Shown: positions 60,455-64,000 of the stretch, in pieces
Layout of the letters: each line of letters starts with the position of its first letter
How positions within the stretch are numbered: position 1 is the first letter of the stretch
Assembly: GCA_016223135.1 (NCBI GenBank)
Contig: JACRPQ010000006.1
Location: 186,001 to 250,000 of the forward strand
DNA length: 64,000 nucleotides
Source of the DNA: Chloroflexota bacterium
GTDB lineage: Bacteria; Chloroflexota; Anaerolineae; Anaerolineales; Villigracilaceae
Direction: 5' to 3'
Made by a program: the position numbers and the translations under genes
Notes under the pieces: model-generated
The model's input: only the letters and a program-made list of their open reading frames with translations
Database searches by the model: none
Told to the model about the DNA's origin: nothing

Positions 60455-61294
60455 ATGAAACGAAATATGCCAAAGAATAAATTGAACGACCTCACCAACA
60501 AGGAATGGCTGAAGTTCCAAAAATCGTGGTTCATCCACAACCCGCCGCCGCGCAAAAAGGGCGTATTGATGCATCCCGCCAAGTTTCCAGAGACGATGGC
60601 GCAGGAATTCATCGAGTTCTTCACCAAGCGCGGCGAGACCGTCCTCGACCCGATGGCAGGCACCGGCTCCACCCTCGTCGCCGCACTGCGCGCGGGACGC
60701 AACAGTTACGGCATCGAGTTGAATCCCAAATACGCAAAAATTGCCGGGCAAATCATCGCAGAGGAACGAAAAGCGCTCTGCACAGCCACAGCCCATCGAA
60801 AATCCGAAATCGAAAATCTAACATCCGAAATCATCAACGGCGACGCCGCTCAAATTACCAATTACCAATTACCCACGATAGATTACGTCCTCACCTCGCC
60901 TCCTTACTGGGACATGCTGCGCGCACGAGGCGCCGAGACTCAAAAAAAACGCCGCGCCGCCAACCTGGACGTCCATTACTCCGACGATCCCAACGACCTG
61001 GGCAACATAACCGATTACGAAGAATTTCTTGCCCGGCTGATCGAAATTTACAAAGGCTTGAAACCCCTCCTGCGCCCAAAGGCGTACCTCACCATCATCG
61101 TCAAGAACGTAAAAAAAGGCGGGAAGATGTATCCGCTGGCATGGGACATTGGACGGGAACTTGGCAAATGGTACACCCTCAAAGACGAAAAAATCTGGCT
61201 GCAGGATAACCAGCCCCTCGCGCCGTTTGGGCTGGGGTCGGCGTGGGTGAGCAATACGTTTCATCATTATTGTTTGCAATTCCGCAACGAATAG
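60455..61294 (+). CDS. site-specific DNA methyltransferase (N4/N6 type)
   Basis: 279 residues. SAM motif: VLDPMAGTGSTLVAALRAGR (~66-85). Catalytic motif: VLTSPPYWDML (SPPY; ~147-157). The order FxGxG-like before SPPY suggests a circularly permuted (beta-class) enzyme such as the D12-like N4-cytosine/N6-adenine group. Between the motifs, heptamer repeats are read in frame: atcgaaa units at 60795-60832 and aattacc units at 60853-60874, encoding KSEIENLTSEI and ITNYQLP. The next gene, 12 bp on, is a candidate nuclease. Confidence 0.87.
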   Translation: MKRNMPKNKLNDLTNKEWLKFQKSWFIHNPPPRKKGVLMHPAKFPETMAQEFIEFFTKRGETVLDPMAGTGSTLVAALRAGRNSYGIELNPKYAKIAGQIIAEERKALCTATAHRKSEIENLTSEIINGDAAQITNYQLPTIDYVLTSPPYWDMLRARGAETQKKRRAANLDVHYSDDPNDLGNITDYEEFLARLIEIYKGLKPLLRPKAYLTIIVKNVKKGGKMYPLAWDIGRELGKWYTLKDEKIWLQDNQPLAPFGLGSAWVSNTFHHYCLQFRNE

Positions 61295-61306
61295 ACCTTT
61301 CCGCTC

Positions 61307-62290
61307 GTGGTCAAGATCTCCGATTTCATACGCCTGCCCTACACCCGCGACCTGACCGAAGGCGGAATTGCCTATGCGCTCCGTTCTCTCCCCTACACCT
61401 ACAATCGCATGGCAGGCTCGCCATACGACCGCCTGCGGCGCATCACGGCAGGCATCGCAGTGGAACTTGCTTTCCGGCGGTATCTGACGGAACAAAAGAT
61501 ACCCTTCGATGTAAAAGGGGCAACCCCGTTCACCGACCCCGACCGTTATGACGTGGCGCTGGGCGGGCGCAGGTGCGACATCAAATCCTTCTTTATTTCC
61601 TACCGCCGGCAAATCACCGAAATGAAGCGCAATCCGCAAATCATTCTCGATGCGCCGGCGCTGGTACCTTCCGATCAAAACGCCGCAGAGGGACATTCGG
61701 ACAAGGACATCTATCTCTTCGCATTTCTGACCGGACTGACCGCCATCTCGCTGACTGACATTCAAAAAGCAGCCGCAAAACAGCAGCCGCTGTATTTGGT
61801 GCATGTCATGCCGCAGACGTGGCGGCGACCGGTGGAGTGGACACCGTTGGGCAGGTTGGTCTTCAAATCGGAATCGGCGGAGAGGCAGGTCATCGAGATC
61901 AACGGTCAGGCTGAGGGAGGTGAGATGCGTCCGCTGGCGGTGGAACTGCCCCCGCGCCGGCGCGTTCAGATCGAGACGGAATATTTTTCCGTGGCATACA
62001 TCCACAGTAAGGCTTTGCCGAATGCCCGCATCGGAATCCACAGCCCTGCCCGCAAACAAACTTACCTGATCGGCGCGCAGGAATGGGGTAACATTTGGGT
62101 CTATGGCATGGAAATTTGGCTGGCAGGCTGGCTCTCGCGCGCAGAGTTCATGCAACAAGCCGCGCCGCTGCCGGAAGGGACGCGCGTCTTTCAGTACGAA
62201 AAAACCCGCACGAAGAATCTGGCAGCGCCCGTCCACAAACTGAAACCCATCGCGGAATTATTGGAACGCACAAAGGAATGGAGCAAATGA
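61307..62290 (+). CDS. candidate PD-(D/E)XK restriction endonuclease
   Basis: 327 residues from a GTG at 61307. A possible nuclease core occurs near residues 50-95: VELAFRRYLTEQ, then DRYDVALGGRRCDIKSFFIS with D-x(n)-D-x-K (RCDIKS). That is the layout of PD-(D/E)XK enzymes: a conserved Asp, a beta turn, then D/E-x-K. It directly follows a DNA methyltransferase gene and precedes an S41 protease (ATGA overlap). Full restriction-enzyme homology is not recognised, so the function is an inference from motif plus context. Confidence 0.55.
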   Translation: MVKISDFIRLPYTRDLTEGGIAYALRSLPYTYNRMAGSPYDRLRRITAGIAVELAFRRYLTEQKIPFDVKGATPFTDPDRYDVALGGRRCDIKSFFISYRRQITEMKRNPQIILDAPALVPSDQNAAEGHSDKDIYLFAFLTGLTAISLTDIQKAAAKQQPLYLVHVMPQTWRRPVEWTPLGRLVFKSESAERQVIEINGQAEGGEMRPLAVELPPRRRVQIETEYFSVAYIHSKALPNARIGIHSPARKQTYLIGAQEWGNIWVYGMEIWLAGWLSRAEFMQQAAPLPEGTRVFQYEKTRTKNLAAPVHKLKPIAELLERTKEWSK

Positions 62291-63672
62291 AAACAAAGCG
62301 CATTTTATTTGTATTCGCAATTCTGTCGCTGATGGCGTGCAATTTCGTCACGCAGATGATCTTCCCGCCGACGGCAACGCCGATCCCAACCCTGACCCCC
62401 ACCGTCACCGCTTCCCCCACGCCCACAGCGACCCCGCTCGTCCCTGCCTACATCCCGCCGCAGTGCGACGCTTCCACGCCGCTGGCGACGATTTCTCCTG
62501 ATGTTGCCATTTTCCCCACGCCGCAATTCGAGACCCAACCCATCTCAAAGCAAATGCAATTGCAAATTGTGGATGAGGTGGGGCGCATCGTGGAGCAGGT
62601 GTACGTGTACCCCGATTTCAACGGCAAAGACTGGAAGGGCATCGTGGCGCGTTACCGTGCCATGGTGGAAGCCGGACTGGAGACGGAACAGTTTTACCTT
62701 GAAATGCAAAATATGATCAACGAATTGGGAGACGAACACTCATCCTTTATCTCGCCGGTGGAAGTGCGGCAATCGGAAGAGGAATTGAAGGGCAGGATTA
62801 AGTTCGTTGGCGTGGGCGTGTACAGCGACGTGGACTTCGAGCGCGGGAAAATCGTAGTCATATCCACGTTCCCCGGTTCCCCCGCCGACCATGCCGGCTT
62901 GAAACCGCACGACAGCATCCTGCTGGTGGACGGAAAACCGATTACGCTCGAGACGGGCATCCGCACGCTCGGACCGGAATGCACCGCCGTCCGTCTGACC
63001 GTGCAATCGCCGGGCGAGTCGCCGCGCGACGTGATGCTGGTCCGCGCCGCCATTCAGGGCAGCGTGCCAATTGACGCCCGCCTCGTCCCCACCAGCGACG
63101 GCTCCAAAATCGGCTACCTCTTCATCCCATCCTTCTTCGACGAAACTCTCCCGCGTCAAATTGAACAAGCGCTGAAGGACTTTGGCGCTTTGGATGGGCT
63201 CATCCTCGACGTGCGCCTCAATGGCGGCGGAAGCAGTACAGTCGTTTATCCCATCCTTTCCTTCTTCACGAAAGGCAAACTCGGCGAATTCGTCAGCCGC
63301 AGCAACTCGCGTCCACTTGTCCTTCGGGCAACGCCGGTTCATAACTCCCAGACCGTTCCGCTGGTGGTGTTGGTCAGCAGGGAAACCGCCAGTTTTGGCG
63401 AAATCTTCGCCGGCGTATTGCGCGATGCGCGCGGCGCAAAAATCAGCGGCGAAACCAGCCTGGGCAATGTGGAAGTGCTGCACGGCTACGACTTCGACGA
63501 CGGCTCGGTGATGTGGATTGCCTCCGAAACCTTCGACTCCGCCTTCTCGGAAGACGACTGGGAACGCGACGGCATCATCCCCGACCTGGAAGCATACGCC
63601 GAATGGGACACCTTCCGCTTCGAGACCGACCCATCGGTTGCGGCGGCGTTGGAGTTGCTGGGGCATAAATGA
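62287..63672 (+). CDS. S41 C-terminal processing protease-like lipoprotein
   Basis: 461 residues from the ATG at 62287 (overlaps the previous stop). The lipobox is LMAC, followed by a T/P linker (TPIPTLTPTVTASPTPTATP). A PDZ domain (~175-255: GVGVYSDVDFERGKIVVIS, PGSPADHAGLKPHDSILLVDG) and the S41 core follow (ILDVRLNGGGSSTVVYPIL; RETASFGEIFAGVLRDARGAKISGETSLG with the Ser/Lys pair). An extracytoplasmic protease for tail or cell-wall processing. The stop codon starts a palindromic repeat. Confidence 0.9.
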   Translation: MKTKRILFVFAILSLMACNFVTQMIFPPTATPIPTLTPTVTASPTPTATPLVPAYIPPQCDASTPLATISPDVAIFPTPQFETQPISKQMQLQIVDEVGRIVEQVYVYPDFNGKDWKGIVARYRAMVEAGLETEQFYLEMQNMINELGDEHSSFISPVEVRQSEEELKGRIKFVGVGVYSDVDFERGKIVVISTFPGSPADHAGLKPHDSILLVDGKPITLETGIRTLGPECTAVRLTVQSPGESPRDVMLVRAAIQGSVPIDARLVPTSDGSKIGYLFIPSFFDETLPRQIEQALKDFGALDGLILDVRLNGGGSSTVVYPILSFFTKGKLGEFVSRSNSRPLVLRATPVHNSQTVPLVVLVSRETASFGEIFAGVLRDARGAKISGETSLGNVEVLHGYDFDDGSVMWIASETFDSAFSEDDWERDGIIPDLEAYAEWDTFRFETDPSVAAALELLGHK

Positions 63673-63747
63673 CCCCCTCCGCCCTTACGGGCGCCTTCCC
63701 CCAATACGACGAACCACAGTCGTGTTGGGGAAGGCTGGGTGGGGGTC
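63671..63747. repeat. Double palindrome adjoining the S41 gene stop codon
   Basis: Outer GACCCCC / GGGGGTC and inner CCTTCCCCCAATACGAC (63694-63710) / GTCGTGTTGGGGAAGG (63719-63734, with one mismatch). It overlaps the TGA stop by two bases. Confidence 0.88.
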
Positions 63748-63788
63748 GGATTAAATTCGACTCATCCGCCTCTGGTACACTTTTTCAA

Positions 63789-64000
63789 ATGACAAAACGA
63801 AACTTTTTGCTGACCGGCGCAGGCGTCCTTGCGCTGGGCATCTTGTTCCTTCAAATCCCTGCCGTCAACGAACGCTTGGCGTGGCGTTATGAGGTGGCAA
63901 AGACCTATCTGCGAAACGTCCTCAACCCCGTCGGCGAAGTGCCGACCGCCATTCCCAATTCCACCAGCATTGCCACGCCTTTGCCTCTGCCGCTCACCCA
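63789..64000 (+). CDS. hypothetical protein with N-terminal anchor (3'-truncated)
   Basis: At least 70 residues, open to the window edge. An N-terminal positively charged hydrophobic segment (MTKRNFLLTGAGVLALGILF) indicates a signal peptide or anchor, followed by a T/P-rich linker start (PTAIPNSTSIATPLPLPLT). Family not identifiable from this part. Confidence 0.6.
   Translation, partial: MTKRNFLLTGAGVLALGILFLQIPAVNERLAWRYEVAKTYLRNVLNPVGEVPTAIPNSTSIATPLPLPLT

Overview
The window looks like chromosomal DNA of a member of the Chloroflexota, most likely class Anaerolineae. This is inferred from the style of the genes, not from a database search. GC content is fairly high. Several lipoproteins have long Thr/Pro linkers behind a lipobox, and there are TolB-like propeller proteins, large Reg_prop sensor kinases and a CIRCE-controlled hrcA-grpE-dnaK-dnaJ operon. 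I found no rRNA, tRNA, CRISPR array, prophage or transposase gene. A heme A synthase and a pyruvate dehydrogenase-type complex point to respiratory, heterotrophic metabolism.

Layout. 1-1217: 3' end of zwf and its terminator. 1488-5850 (minus): methyltransferase, ComEA-like protein, acetyltransferase, CPBP protein, GT39-like glycosyltransferase and SET-domain protein. 6296-10341 (minus): polyamine-type ABC transporter potD-A-B-C. 10572-12685 (minus): M55 D-aminopeptidase and a DUF4870-like membrane protein. 13083-21795 (plus): acyl-CoA dehydrogenase, zinc-type alcohol dehydrogenase, a three-gene propionyl-CoA carboxylase set, a CYTH protein, and a thermolysin-family protease followed by its emfourin-type inhibitor. 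22080-29018: SH3 lipoprotein, HDAC-like deacetylase, nitroreductase, GDPD, a protein with three ChW-like repeats, HEAT protein and others. 29162-32480 (plus): pdhA-pdhB-pdhC. 32610-35357 (minus): a four-gene unit of Tat-exported protein, PqqD-like protein, HprK-like kinase and nucleotidyltransferase. 35885-37002: two tandem ArsR/DUF2087 regulators. 37050-41502 (minus): Reg_prop histidine kinase and its NarL-type response regulator. 41536-53537: ctaA, HypA-like protein, PfkB kinase, M20 peptidase, class III cyclase, transglutaminase and PknB-like kinase. 53649-58464: CIRCE and the heat-shock operon. 58536-64000: threonine dehydrogenase, lipoproteins, a DNA methyltransferase next to a PD-(D/E)XK-like protein (candidate restriction-modification pair), and an S41 protease.

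The most unusual property is the repeat landscape. Two classes fill the gaps between genes. The first is short tandem arrays of 7- or 8-base units, often arranged as inverted pairs that can fold into hairpins inside operons (accD/accC, pdhA/pdhB, grpE/dnaK, dnaK/dnaJ). The second is palindromic, MITE-like elements of about 60-200 bp, some nested in one another. Both classes also occur in frame inside protein-coding genes (alcohol dehydrogenase, M20 peptidase, CYTH protein, PdhC linker, DNA methyltransferase). There they encode extra loops or linkers, including nearly the same heptapeptide (ITNYQLP / ITTYQLP) in two unrelated proteins. Repeats also supply or abut several stop codons.

The best candidates for an undescribed functional system are the Tat protein/PqqD/HprK-like/nucleotidyltransferase unit, which resembles RiPP tailoring modules but lacks a leader peptidase and a cyclase, and the putative restriction-modification pair.
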